From Brachypodium distachyon (lineage: Eukaryota; Streptophyta; Magnoliopsida; Poales; Poaceae): 64,000 nt of DNA. A program made the position numbers and the translations under genes. The stretch is from the NCBI RefSeq assembly GCF_000005505.3, contig NC_016131.3, positions 30,061,001 to 30,125,000 of the forward strand, given 5' to 3'. Of the stretch, positions 9,159 to 20,497 are shown one piece after another. The notes beneath the pieces were generated by a model. That model was not told the DNA's origin. It did not search any database and worked only from the letters and a program-made list of their open reading frames with translations. How positions within the stretch are numbered: position 1 is the first letter of the stretch; the number at the start of each line of letters is the position of its first letter.

Positions 9159-9405
9159 TATGAGCTAGCTGCTACGCGGATGGCTGTTTCCATTTCCGGT
9201 TTTGCTTAGGTTTTCGTCAAGTACGTCGCCGCGTCTTGTCGTGATCGATCCGATCTCTGATTAGAATTAGGAAGCAACGGCCCATGGGTTCTGCGTAGAT
9301 CTGTAATTCGGTATGCAAAACATTGTCTGTTTCTGATACGACTCCATTCGTGACCGCAGTACCGTACCAATATCCTACTTCCACAGTTCCACGTGACCCG
9401 GTTTT
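9159..9405. other. Intergenic
   Basis: 5' flank of the F-box relic; nothing specific seen. Confidence 0.35.
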
Positions 9406-11030
9406 GAGAACATCTCCAAGGATTCCCTAAAACTGAGGATAGGAGAGGGAAGGATTTCTAAGAAAAAATGTGCCCCTCCGACAGGTTCCCTAGAGTGGTT
9501 TCCTAAATTTTCTGCTTTTGCAAAACACCTTCTATAAACAACACAAGCACTCCAATGATTTGACATTTGATAATATGGACTAAAAAACATGAATGATAGC
9601 ATGAGACACAAATTCATAACATTCGAACCCAATAGTTTTGAAAAATTAAAATGATGTTCAAATATGAAAATCACAACTACCAAAGTGCATCATGACAATA
9701 AACATGAAATCGAATGAAGATACTAGTGGCTATGTTGGCCATGAAACTTCCACAACTCCTCAACCAAATCATCTCGAAGTTGGTCATGAGACGCCCGGTC
9801 TTGGATCTGGCGGTGTACTTGAAGAAATCGCCGAATTCGGTCTTGATCATCCCATCTTGGCTTCACCCGTTTTCCCATGCCCTCATAGGCATATGACACA
9901 TCTTGTTCACGCTCATCTTCTATGATCATGTTGTGCAATATGATGCATGCTGTCATGATCCTCCAAAGAGTTTTCTGATCCCAGAATCTAGCTGGCCCAC
10001 GCACAATTGCAAACCGGGATTGCAACACCCCAAATGCTCTCTCCACATCTTTCCTACAAGCTGCTTGAGTTGCTGTGAAATGAGCTCTCTTCCTACCTTG
10101 GGGTTGGAGATTGGCTTCACAAATGATGGGTAGATTCCATCTGCAAGATAATATCCCATAGTGTATTTGTGCTCATTGCCTTCAAACTCCACATTTGGTG
10201 CTTCTCGTCTTGCCAACCATTGCAAAGCCAAATTCATCTGTTTATGTACACAAACATTGCAAAACGAACTCAATTTTCTCCCAAATTCACAAGACAAAGC
10301 ACACCAAATAGGTACTGCACATTTTTTACCTTCGGGGATTTTCGTCAAACACCTTGTGAGCTCAAGGAGAAGAAATCACAAGAGGAGAGAAGGCAGTGGT
10401 CAGGAGCAAGCAGGGGATGGAGGTGTTGATGTAGGACAGCAAGGTAGGGGAGGGGGTGCCGGCCGCAGCGAGTGCCCCGCCGCCGGGACAGAGGGCGGCG
10501 CCCACCCCGCGGCTTCTGACCGAGGCGACGACGAGAGGCCGTCAGGGGTGGACTGCAGGCTGAGGCGGGTTGAGGCGGGGTGGAGGAGGTCGCTCCGGTG
10601 CTCCTCGACTGCCGCCCCGGCCAAATCGACGCCGGCGCGAGCGGGCGGTAGGTGGCCGTCGGGGGCGCGATAGGGGGCTCGCCCGCCCGATTCAGTGCGT
10701 GATGTGGTCGGGAGAGGGCAGAGGAGGGGCGGGGAGGCGGTGTAGGCGGCCGGCCATGGCCAGCGGCGGCCGGTCGGGTGCACGCGGGCGGTATCAGAAC
10801 GGAAAGGAAACGAGCAGTTTTCTTCGCGCGCTCGCTTTCCGCGTTTTAGGGAAGGAGCAGTCGATTCCCTGCATCTAGGAACGAGGAGAGACAATACAGG
10901 GAACTTTCCTAAAATTTTAGGGACGGTGAATGAGATAGTGTAACTGTTGAAACAAATTTTGGGCATTTTTAAGAAATGGGGTAGTTATTTTAGGGAATGG
11001 GTGATTTTAGGAAACCTCTTAGAGATGCTC
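9406..11030. mobile_element. Decayed PIF/Harbinger element
   Basis: Ends GAGAACATCTCCAAGG at the left and, inverted at the right, GAGCATCTCTAAGAGG, both followed by an A-rich CCTAAAA stretch, as in Harbinger elements. It encloses a broken Harbinger transposase on the minus strand and a GC-rich segment at 10400-10800. I could not see a clear TTA/TAA target duplication. Confidence 0.6.
9723..10348 (-). pseudogene. PIF/Harbinger DDE transposase, C-terminal part, frameshifted
   Basis: The minus strand reads APNVEFEGNEHKYTMGYYLADGIYPSF, then after one frame change near 10045 ERAFGVLQSRFAIVRGPARFWD and MTACIILHNMIIEDER. These are hallmark blocks of the Harbinger DDE_4 transposase, including the last acidic region. 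The N-terminal half is missing and there is no start, so it is inactive. Confidence 0.8.
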
Positions 11031-11466
11031 CGACAGTATTGTTAAAGCCTCCTAGATAGAACGATTTCAGTTGAGCTCTGGGTTCAAAGAGTTTTCCTCT
11101 TGGACGAGTACACGGCGAAGGTCCGACGCGTTTGCCATGCTGCAGAGGGGCGATCAAGCGGCACCGGCGTGAGCGTAGAGGCAGTGGACCATGAGTTCTA
11201 GACCAACATGCATGATAGACATGCATTTGCAAGAAGGATTAATGCAGAGGCAGTGCAAGACGAGCGAGGAAGACCGAAGACGAGAGAGACGCCGCTTGAG
11301 AGGCTGGCTGTGGTGAGGGGCCAAACGAGCTGTGCCCGAGCTAGCCATACCTCAGCCCGAGCCAAGCTGCAGATATGGGCTCGTTTGGCCTTCGGGCCGA
11401 GCCAAGCTCCCCTCCGATCAGCCTGCGAGCTGGCGGCCGTAGAACTTTCCCCCCGTCCAGTCATGA
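11031..11466. other. Intergenic, GC-rich
   Basis: Repeated GAGCC and AGCTCG motifs (11330-11420) resemble the subterminal arrays of hAT elements and recur at 11975-12085, so 11330-12115 may be one old element split by the Helitron. I saw no defined ends. Confidence 0.35.
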
Positions 11467-11731
11467 TCTATACCCATATATTAAATTGGAGTTGGTGGTG
11501 ATGGTACGGTCGCCACCGTAGGTTAACTTCGTTAAAATTACAATCAATATGCCACTGCTCGTTATTTTTTTTTCTCCAGTTTTTTTCACAATTTCTCCCT
11601 ACTCTGTCTTACAACCGACCACCACACCCGAATGCCGACCTCGACGACGCCATGAGTTGCCTACACAAAAAATAAAAATAAGTAGCTTGTGATTTTGTTG
11701 ACCCGTAGCAATGTGCGGGCACACCTGCTAG
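11467..11731 (+). mobile_element. Miniature Helitron
   Basis: The 5' end TCTATACCCATATATTAAA is preceded by A, and the 3' end CTAG is followed by T, so it sits in an AT dinucleotide without target duplication. A hairpin CCCGTAGCAATGTGCGGG lies about 10 bp before the 3' end. These are the Helitron terminal features. At 265 bp it encodes nothing. Confidence 0.75.
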
Positions 11732-12205
11732 TGTTACTAATTTTCCTCTCCGGCCCGGCCCACCACCCGGCCTAGGGCAACAACACCTGGGCAGCTTCTG
11801 ACGACCTCAGGTCCGACGTTCCTCCAAAAAATAAAAAATAAAAAATCAGGTCCGATGTTGCCGCCCCGACCCCGAGCTCCCCCCTTCTCTGCTCAGCCGA
11901 CGCCGGCGGCGGCTACTTCCGATGGCCACCACAGCTTCCCGGCACCGGCGGCCTCCGCACTGCGCGCCAGCCTGAGCCAAGGCCGAGCTCTAGCCGAGCC
12001 GCCATGAGCAGCTCGTTTGGCCTTTGGAGTTTGGACCGAGCCTGGCTCGGCTCGACGACAACGGGCTCGCGTTGAGCTCGGACCGAAACTTGTATTTGGA
12101 CATTATCGTTCACGTAAAGTGTGTTAATTAGACTGCATTCTCTTGGCCTTCCTCATCATCCTCTATACAGTTGGTGTTAACAACAGAAAATGGGGGCAGC
12201 TGATA
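11732..12205. other. Intergenic with GAGCC/AGCTCG array
   Basis: GC-rich sequence with an AAAAATAAAAAATAAAAAAT stretch at about 11828. Motif content matches 11330-11420. No gene supported. Confidence 0.35.
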
Positions 12206-12271
12206 CTACCTCTGTTTGTAAATGAAAGATGTTTTGGTAGGCTAATTTCTTATGTTTAGGAACAGTGGGAG
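12206..12271. mobile_element. Short Stowaway-like MITE
   Basis: 66 bp with ends CTACCTCTGTTTGTAAATG and, inverted, TAGGAACAGTGGGAG, flanked by TA. Confidence 0.55.
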
Positions 12272-12942
12272 TAGTCTACAAGGAGACTTGTTTAATTAGT
12301 GTGCAATTCATGCCCAGACGATTTTTCATTGTGTTGGGACTGTAATTTGCAAGTAAGCCGTGTCATGGTTTTGCCTGGTACCGAGACCTGAAACCTTCTC
12401 AGAATCCATTTTGATTGCACTTGTGCGTTTTTCTGAGATATGGAGAGCTATGTAACTTATGCTTGCCTGCGTAACAAGAACTCAGGCAGGTGTTAAATTT
12501 GTTAACCACTTCAAATATTTTTTTGTGTACATTGGCCAGGTAAAACTATTCAAGCAAAAAATTGTTTGACAGACTACACTACAGTTGCACTTATTCAGAG
12601 TTTCGGACCACCCAGAGGCCAGAACATAGACAGCAGGTTCTCAGCTCGCATGAATACATATCATTCATTGCTCCGCCCCGATACAATACACGTAGAGTAC
12701 TGAATTGAATTGAATCATGTTTCTAAAAAATTCTTATTCCTGAACACCATACAAGAAGACGGGTAAACCCCAAGGGCTAGGAGTAATGTAGCAATCTGAT
12801 AGAAATATGGCTTCGAAGACAACTAACAGACGGGTTTACAGAAAACAGTTACATCAAAGAAGGTCGAGCAATCGACAGAAACGATGTGCATAGCACGTAG
12901 TACATGAAAGGGGGTAGGGTACTAGTAAACAGTAGTCACAAA
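12272..12942. other. 3' flank of the DUF594 gene
   Basis: Non-coding; probably contains the 3' UTR of the minus-strand gene that ends at 12943. No other element was recognised. Confidence 0.4.
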
Positions 12943-15900
12943 TTACAGGTGACCGTGCCCGTGGCCTGACGTGGAGGCTTCGTCAGTTGAGATCGTTGCG
13001 TCCTGCTGGACTCCTGGACGATCAGCTTGGGCAGGAGGATGTCGGGGTGCAGTAAATGGAGACAGGTGCGCGTACGCATCCCCGACTTCAGTCCTGTAAT
13101 GTTTTCCCATGCCAAGGTGAGTCATGAGGAGGCAAACAAAGGTGATGAGCTCCCCGCCCTCCTTGAGCCGCTCCGCGTGCTGGTATCCTCCGCACTGCAC
13201 TGCCGCGTAGCACAACATCTCCACCCATACCCTGGATATGACGTGCCATTTCTTACGCCTATCCTTTATCTCATTCAGCTTCTTGGCGAGGAAGCACCCG
13301 TCCCACAGCACCGATTTGCTCTTGTCCCCTTTCACCACCGATGCCCGCAGCGGCGTATCTACATTGAGCAGGGTTTCGTGGGCGTTCTCTTCACTGATAA
13401 TTTTGCTCTTATCGCTGGAGAAGTTAGTCTGGATATGCTCTTTCAGAAAGTGTCTCCTTGCTTCGGCGCAGGTGTCCCTGCACCTCTTTATGGCCATGGT
13501 CGTGGACGAGGAGAGCATCAGTGGGTGCACTACCATAATGTAGAGCAGATAATTGGATATCTCCACTCCAATTTCCCTATGTTTCTCGACTTGCTGACCG
13601 ATTCTGCTATTCCCTGTATTGACTTGTAGGCCGGCGGCTTGTTGATCGGTGCTACTATTCCTCTGATTCACTTCTTCGCGGTAACACAAGTCAGTGGCAA
13701 TGTGCCACAAGAGCAGGCTCTCGTCAAAATCTTTTCCATGGAGACTCCACCCCAGACTATCAACGACTTTTTCCTCCTTGATCACCGAGTCACCCCTAGA
13801 ATCGGTCATGGGTTTATGGCTGTCAGGTTTTCGTGTTGCCCGGTTATCTTCCTTCCGTTGATTGAAAGTGGCCTCTTTCTTCTTCACTTGGTCGAAGATG
13901 AAGTCCGTGAGTTTGTCTTGTACTGGAACATATCTTCTTTTCTTGTACTTGTCCCAGAAGCTCTTGGATTTCAGTTGCTCCAGCATGGAGCGCCTTTGTA
14001 AGTACTGCCGTGCAGCTGCACCTAGTGTTTCACCGGCTAGCTGGGGTGCCGCTTCGGCCAGCCGAAAACGAAGGAGCGATAAAGCCTTTGCAGTAATGTG
14101 TAACCCCAAGTTTCGAGCAATGACCGCTCCGGGAATGTCGAGTTGTCCACTGGGTCTTCCACGAGAAAACGAAACCAAGAAGTCCTCCAGTTGAGAATCC
14201 GTGGGCAGCTTTTGCAGGCAAAATGTGATCAAATTGGACTGCGCCATGTATCCTGACCATCTGCTGCGATTGACAAGATCAACAGACCTACGTTTGAGCC
14301 AGTGATCACTGCGGCCCACCAAAGTCCACGCAGAGTAAATATAACGTGCAAGTATGATAGCTTCTGTAAGCACAGCCCCTGCGAGCAGCGTGTACGTGAC
14401 GCATCTATGCCGCTTCGAATACTGGGATGCATGAATCGTCTTCAAAAATGTGTAGACACTGCCTGCAAGGGTAAGCAGCAGGCTAGGGACCCGGACAATG
14501 GTCATTCCAGCAGGCGTTGTGCGAGAGACCGAAGCCTTTGTGTAGAGCCGATCATACACGAAGCTGAGCTCGATCTCGATGACTTTGAAAGCCCACTTGG
14601 CATCCTTACCTAAGAACAGAGCTTGGCTCTCCTGCCGGTCCTCGAAGCTAAATATACCGTCGGCGAACAGCACCTTAAATCTCGAGAACAGACTGTGTGC
14701 TGAGAGGATCTTATTCAAGGCTATTTGCTGCTGCTGCTCTACGGTCTGCTCCGCCCTCGTATCACCGGCCTCCCGAGCATCTGCAAAATGTTTTCAGATG
14801 ATCAAATCGCATATTTTCTCTCGAGCTCTTAATCTTAAGACGCTCCATCTTAGAGCTGCAACTTTGTGACTCTCAGTGTACCCTTTGACCCTCTTTAGTT
14901 CAACCAAATGAACTAAAGTTTTAAAATGACACAACTTTTTGAAAAACTAGTTCATTTATTTGAACTAAGGAGGGTCAAAGGGTACCCTGAGGGTCACCAT
15001 GTTGCACTTCACTTCTACTCCATCTTCCGCTAGCCGCAGGCCGTTGAGGGTTAGTTTTGGCCAAATCAAAATAGCTGGTATGTATTCTTATCTTAGATCC
15101 CACGGAAAGGTACCGGTAAGAACGCCCACGCCCTAGCTAGCCGCCGCCACAAGCGCCTCCAGTCCGCCAGATCGATCTCGTTCCGGCCGGCAAGGAAGGT
15201 CAAGAATAAGGTTTTTCTGATTCCTTGTCCACCTCGTCGACGGCGATCCTGCCGGTGGTGCTGAGGAGTGCGGGACAGTTGGTCGCTGTTCTTCTGAAGT
15301 GGTGGATCTGGTCTTGTGTTTGTGTTTTGCAGGTCGTCTGTGTGTTTAGATTTTTGGTTCGTTTCCGATCAGCGAGGCTCGGCCAGCTTCGACCTCATTT
15401 GAGTTAGTGTGGCTAGGTCTTCTCGGATCCGTCTGGCCAGATCTGGGATGATCATCCAACCCTCTTCGCCATTTTCTTCTTCGGGGCGGTGGTCTGTTAT
15501 TCAGATCACTGTCGCGTCTTCTGGCTCCGACCGGCGACTTCCCAACTGCTACGTCAACAATGTTTTCCTGGCTCCGACGTGGTTCGGAGGTACAGAGGCA
15601 GCATCCAGCTTTGCTCACGGCGCGCCACCGGCGAGTGCAGAAGTAAGACAACAACTTATTTACAATAGTTGCGTGTAATTTTCTTTTATTTCAAAGATGG
15701 TTCTGTAAGAGTTCGTTGATTTAATATATGGTCTTGGCCTTCTCTCTGAAAAAAATAGCTGGTACGTACGGTGGATTCTTTTGAGAGTGCTCACCACGCG
15801 TGCCACCTGGTTGGTGGGATGTATTTGTTTTTCACAGCGCAGATCTCAATCCCTTTCAACCATTTATTGGGAGTAATATTTTGGTGGGTATGCCCACACT

Positions 15901-17505
15901 TGTACATACTTAAATACTCGTATTATTTAAGTAGGAGCATCTGGTCAAAAACATAAAGCACGTATACACCTTTCTTTGCCTCAAAGGCCGTGTTAATGTT
16001 TAGTCTAGCTCCCTCTTGGCAAAGAGCAAACAGCAATTTTTTTGTATGAACGGCATCGGTCCAGTGGGAAAAAGAAGCAAAAACAATAGTGAGAGTAGAA
16101 GACAAGTGTGGCAACTCCATGTGGTGCACACAAAACAATGAAAAAGTATCTTGTGGAAACCACCCTTCACATAGAAACATGCAAATCAAATACTATTAGC
16201 AAAAATTGGACCAAAGATGTGTGGATTAAGACGAAGCACACTTATATAAATGATACAATGATTTTTTAATGAAATATCAACGATATTAAATGTATGTTAA
16301 TGAAACATGATTGAAATTTCAACGATTTATCAATAAAATAATATACATTATGAAATATCAATGATGTATCAATGAAATAATATATGTTAATGAAAATATC
16401 AATGATATATCAATGAGAATTTACTAATGTACCAATATAACAATGATATGTTAATTACATACAAATGAATTCGGAATGAATATCAATAAAATTGATAAGA
16501 TATTTCTTACAGATGGCGGATGGATTTTAACAAAACTCAATGGTGTGAATGGAAAAATATCCTAGAGAGAGGGTGTAATTGGGATTGATTTGAAACAAAC
16601 TTAAGGGTTTAATGTAAAATTGTGAATGCTTTGTTTAAGTCCACACATCTTTGATCTAACAGCTAATATTTCGGTTTGCATGCATGTTTCCACCTGAAGG
16701 GTGGTTTCCACCGGCCTCATACTTCCTCAAAAACAAGGAAGGTCCTGTCACATGAATCATTTCGTGCTGGATTGCCTCGTTCTAATTAGGTATATGGGGG
16801 TAAGGCTTGAAGCCGTAGCTCATTCTAATTAGAATGGGGATCCGATCATGACATACCTGAGTTTGGCCGGCCAAGACGACGTTTGTCGTTGATGTTTATG
16901 GACGGCAGTACACCGGATCTCAGCATCGAATTCACGCGGTCCATGGTGTCAGCGTAGTCCGGGCCAGCATCGGGGGTCCCGAGAACTGACTTTATGAGCG
17001 CTTTCATTGTGGCCTGCCTCAGAGCAAAGACTTGCTCTAGGCACTTGAGCAATCCGGCCAAGGAGATGAGCACAAATGGTATTATGAAGCACTTGAAGTC
17101 CTTGTCCACACAGTAACGAGAGAACACATATGCAGTAAGCAATGCTTGCACGGTCAGCTCAAAGCACTGCCGATTCCAGATCAAGTTGTCCTCCAAAGAC
17201 AGAGCGGTGAAGTCGTCCGGGCCGCCCAGGTGAAACAGGAGGAGCGACGCCCAGAAGGCTTGGATATCGGCGTTGGGGTCCTTTGCCGAAGCGCGGGAGA
17301 GGATTCCAAGGGGATAAGTGGCTATGTACCTTGATCCAACGTGAAGAACCCAGAAGTAAATCTTGCTCAACTTGCGGGGCCGCGTTCGCTTCCGAAAGCC
17401 GGCGGTGAAGAGGAGTAGAAGCTGCATCAACAGGCTGATCAGCACCAGCACGATGAGTTGCCAATCGTTCCAACTCTCAACCACCTTCTTCCCAAAACTT
17501 GACAT
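12943..17505 (-). CDS. DUF4220/DUF594 membrane protein, two exons
   Basis: Exon 1 is 17505-16857 and exon 2 is 14780-12943. The donor is CAG/GTATGT, the acceptor is TTTTGCAG, and the phase-1 junction makes an Asp codon. The sum is 2487 nt, exactly 829 codons (828 aa). The N-terminus has hydrophobic helices (LIVLVLISLLMQLLLLFTAGF and a later FIIPFVLISLAGLL) with the DUF4220 pattern, including DIQAFWASLLLFHLGGPDDFTALSLEDN. Exon 2 holds further membrane segments and ends with the DUF594 block (VWVEMLCYAAVQCGGYQHAERLKEGGELITFVCLLMTHLGMG), which is followed by an extended polar tail. This is a large grass family of membrane proteins of unknown function. No frame defects are visible and length is normal for the family. 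The 2.1-kb intron carries three transposon insertions. Confidence 0.88.
14858..15007. mobile_element. Palindromic MITE in the DUF594 intron
   Basis: About 60-bp near-perfect inverted arms (GTACCCTTTGACCCTC near 14878 and its inverse near 14985) can fold into one long hairpin. No clear target duplication is visible. A related degraded copy is at 34062-34182. Confidence 0.65.
15085..15752 (+). mobile_element. Retroposon (LINE 3' end or processed sequence) in the intron
   Basis: The insert ends in GAAAAAAA and is flanked by duplications AAATAGCTGGTATGTA (15068-15084) and AAATAGCTGGTACGTA (15753-15768), with one mismatch. The 3' region (GATTTAATATATGGTCTT) resembles the 3' end of grass LINEs. 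I recognise no conserved protein in it. Confidence 0.65.
16145..16720. mobile_element. Inverted-repeat element with AT-rich satellite-like core
   Basis: About 85 bp at the left (GTGGAAACCACCCTTC to AAAGATGTGTGGA) returns inverted at 16630-16716. The core (16255-16480) is a degenerate array of AATATCAATGAtgTATCAATGA-like units. I see no target duplication. It probably belongs to a Mutator-like MITE family. Confidence 0.55.
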
Positions 17506-18903
17506 CGAGCTCCTTCCGTCCCTCGGTCCCTCTAGCTACCTCCTTTAATTCTCGCTCTATGCGAGGATGCTGTGTCAAGACGAAGACTAGAACTGATCGA
17601 GCCACGAGTTTTGAGGGTGTCCGTCATGGGATGGGAGTACAACGACTATAGCATACTAGTAGGTCGTTTCTTTCTTTATAATTTCAAAGACGGTCAACAT
17701 GTACTTCAGCACGTCACTTATTTCGAGACGGATGGAGTAATTCTTTCTTTTTATAATTTCAAGCGGAGATAAAGACGATAAAGAGATAATCCAATGAAAG
17801 ATTCGCACTCTTTGCCCATGTGCTAAAGTGTCAGACAAAGCTGTATGTGCTCAAATTAAAATGTGAGATGTAACAACGAAGATGCCGTCAGAGGAACGCA
17901 AGTCTGGAACAATGAGATAGCTAGAGCTGTACCATAGAGCTCCGTTAGGAAAAAGGGCACAACCGCAAAAGATCATTCAGTCATTCATACGGTTTCCGTT
18001 CTCTCTTCGCTCCGGGAGCTCCCATGCCCCAGCGTCCCAGCCATCATCTCCTTCAGTTTAGCAACGAATGGCTCCTTTGTCAAAGAAAATGTTTAGCAAG
18101 GAATAACAATTAAGCAGGTGCGTGCACTTATCCCTTTATGCTTGTCTGAGCTTTGCGGTTTCCCTTCCAAAACGAGAAATGAAGCGTTGCGATTCGGTTC
18201 TTTTAGACGAAATACATCTGCTGCACAGATTGTCAATTGCGGGATCTTCAAATTAAGGGTGGTGCGATGCGATGAGGATCTGTCCCTTGTCTTGTCGTAT
18301 TCAGCCGAAGGTTTGACATCAGATACTGATATAGGTAACATATGAACTACCTTTTTTTTCCCGAGTATTTAGAACAATTGGAAACATATCACGTTATATC
18401 TTGGCCCACTTTTTGATCACTTTTTTTCAGTTTGATGTGAGCTTTGAACATACTAGATAGGCTTAGAAGTGCAATTAACTGATACCGAGTAGGAAACAAA
18501 GCAGGCTAGTTTGATTATTTGGAAGCTGTAGCAATGGCGGAGGCCTTCCTGGACGCGGACATGATGACCATGCTGTGGGTACATAGTGACTACTGGTCTC
18601 CCCCTGCCATCTACGACCTTCTGAAATGTCTGCATTCTATTTCACAAGTATTCATTTTCTCTATTACATTTCTTCCTGCCAGAGTCTCCCCTTTTCGAAA
18701 AAAAAAATTCTTCCTGCTAGAGTTAGATCTGAGTCTTCCATATAGAGGTCTTTTACAGTACCCTTGAATCGCTGTGGGCCATCCATTTTATTAGATCTGC
18801 AGGTCCGTATTACTACTGATTAGCAATATGTCCCTAAAAAAACAGATTAGTAATCCGTAATTGGTACTAGTGATAAAAACAAAAGTATCAAAACAGAACA
18901 GTA
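17506..18903. other. Intergenic, no recognised gene
   Basis: 5' flank of the DUF594 gene, then sequence with a 75-residue open frame (18118-18345, MRALIPLCLSELCG...) and another short one (18519-18767). I recognise neither; either could be an exon remnant. A partial Stowaway-like stretch (ATAATTTCAA next to GACGGATGGAGTA) lies at about 17680-17765. Confidence 0.35.
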
Positions 18904-18985
18904 CTTCCTCCATTCTTAAATTTTTGTCGTTGTTTTAGTACAAATTTAAACTAAAACAACGACAAGAATTTAGGAACGGAGAGAG
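18904..18985. mobile_element. Stowaway MITE
   Basis: 82 bp with ends CTTCCTCCATTCTTAAATTT and, inverted, AATTTAGGAACGGAGAGAG, flanked by TA on both sides. The arms form a nearly complete hairpin around GTCGTTGTTTTAG. Confidence 0.85.
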
Positions 18986-19122
18986 TAGCTTTTTTTCTTT
19001 GACCAAAAAACAGAGTAGTTAGTTGAAGGGCAAATTTGCCCCCAAAAATTCCCGCACTGCTCATAAAAAAAACTCTCGCAGGAAATTCCAGCCCAGGCCG
19101 CGTCCCTCCTCATCCTCTCGTT

Positions 19123-19764
19123 TCAAGAACGAATTATTCTGTTCCTAGTTTTAAAAACCAGCGGTTTTCTGCGAAATCTGGGACCGGTTAGTTTGGTCAG
19201 ACCGCCCGGTTCAAAGTCATCCGTTAATTCCACACTAAGTGCATCTCCAACCATGTGACCCAAACGGACCACTTTTTGTGGTCGTTTTCGTCCGTTTCGG
19301 TCGCGTGCCGGACAGAAAATGGCCCGAGTTCGGCCTTCGTCCGCTGCCATCCCCCTGGCAATCTCCGCGTCGTCCAAGGCCATCCGGCGGACGTCTTCCT
19401 TGGCGCCATGCTCCGACGAGGCCTTCTTCGCGAAGGAAATGAGATGCTCCTCCTCGTCCTCAAGAGTCCCGAGAACCCGAAAATCGACGTAGGGGGCGTG
19501 CTCCTCCAGCGCCGCCACTTCTTCCACGCGCGGCCCGTTCTTCCTCCAGCCCGCACCGCCGCGCCTCCTATTGCAACGCCGTCTGGATCGACGGCTGGCG
19601 CCCATGTTCGTACTGAACGCCGACGGTGGAGATGCCGAGGAATCCATGGTGGCGGTGTCCGACGGGACAGGTGTCGAGGATTCCACGGTGGCAGTGGCCG
19701 ACGAGAGAGATGCCGAGGATTCCATGGTGGCGGTGGCTGACGGGAGAGATGCCGAGGATTCCAT
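19123..19764 (-). CDS. Unrecognised ORF with a 13-residue repeat, probably transposon-derived
   Basis: A 213-residue open frame. It starts with four imperfect repeats of about 13 residues (MESSASLPSATAT, MESSASLSSATAT, VESSTPVPSDTAT, MDSSASPPSAFST), followed by a basic Arg-rich stretch (RRSRRRCNRRRGG) and an acidic helical region with AEIARGMAADE. I cannot assign a function. The sequence around its 3' end (GCATCTCCAACC, CCAAACGGACCA) resembles termini of grass DNA transposons, so it may be a gene of a mobile element. The flanks at 19150-19200 and 19830-19900 both carry ACCAGCGGTT and ACCGGTT motifs, which suggests yet another element around it. It could also be only a chance open frame. Confidence 0.35.
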   Translation of the reverse strand: MESSASLPSATATMESSASLSSATATVESSTPVPSDTATMDSSASPPSAFSTNMGASRRSRRRCNRRRGGAGWRKNGPRVEEVAALEEHAPYVDFRVLGTLEDEEEHLISFAKKASSEHGAKEDVRRMALDDAEIARGMAADEGRTRAIFCPARDRNGRKRPQKVVRLGHMVGDALSVELTDDFEPGGLTKLTGPRFRRKPLVFKTRNRIIRS

Positions 19765-19765
19765 C
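19642..19765. repeat. 39-bp minisatellite, about three copies, in frame
   Basis: Units of 39 bp, each containing GAGGATTCCATGGTGGC or a variant, are arranged head to tail. Because 39 is a multiple of three, copy changes preserve the minus-strand reading frame. Confidence 0.75.
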
Positions 19766-19811
19766 CTAGGGTTTTTGGCGAGGTGGGTGGAGTGGTCGCA
19801 TTTATGAACAA

Positions 19812-20497
19812 AAATATATTATCTTATATCTTAAAAACCAGACAGTGCACCGGTGAACCAGCGGTTCAACCGGTAAAAATCTGAACAGAGGGTCTCAACG
19901 GTTCAATCACTCTCGTTTTCTAAATTAGGGTTTGCTTCCTCGTCTACTGACTCTGCGCCAAACGAGTTTCGGAAACCTAATCCTGGGGAAGGTGCTTCCT
20001 CCGTCGTCAGGGGGAAGAGCGTGTGGGGTCCTAGCAAAAGGGTGGAGGTCATAGTGATGGCATTATGCAGGGCGGTGGTGACTGGAGCAGAGGATGCAGG
20101 CGGGCGTGCAAGGCGGCTACCATGAGGAGGGAAAGGTCTATGGCGGCAGCCTGATGTTGACGGCGACAGGATCATGGGACAAGGGAGCGATGTGTTTTTT
20201 TCCCAGGACGATAGTACGAGATGCTATCGATGATATATTTTGATGCTGATAACCAGTTTTGGGCCTAGCCCAGTCGGGGCTATAGTGTTTTCGAGGAAAA
20301 AAGGTTGCACGGTGAAAAGTCTAAACCGCCCCTGCTAATTAACGTTCCACTACACCTTTCTTCCTCTAGTATCAAAAACCAGGATTTGAATGGGGGGAGG
20401 GGGGACATCAATCATACAAGAGGAAGTATATCGATATAAAGCACATCAACAAATGTCTGGGAGTGCAAAAGAAACTAAATTTCTATGGAACTAAATT
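19812..20497. other. Intergenic flank of the gypsy element
   Basis: Contains ACCGGTGAACCAGCGGTTC-type repeats near 19850 and no supported gene. The last five bases, AAATT (20493-20497), are the gypsy target duplication. Confidence 0.4.

Noticed and set aside
10161..10966. Plus- and minus-strand frames in the Harbinger element (for example 10400-10966)
   Set aside because: No family resemblance and GC-driven; the only recognisable protein is the transposase relic at 9723-10348.
12943..14718. Exon 2 of the DUF594 gene as a separate 591-residue protein starting at 14718
   Set aside because: The frame opens with TTG rather than ATG, and splicing to exon 1 gives an exact in-frame 828-residue product with family-typical N-terminus.
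16200..16480. Possible CRISPR-like array in the AT-rich repeat
   Set aside because: Units are degenerate with no constant repeat and spacer structure, and the DNA is plant nuclear; it is a satellite-like core.
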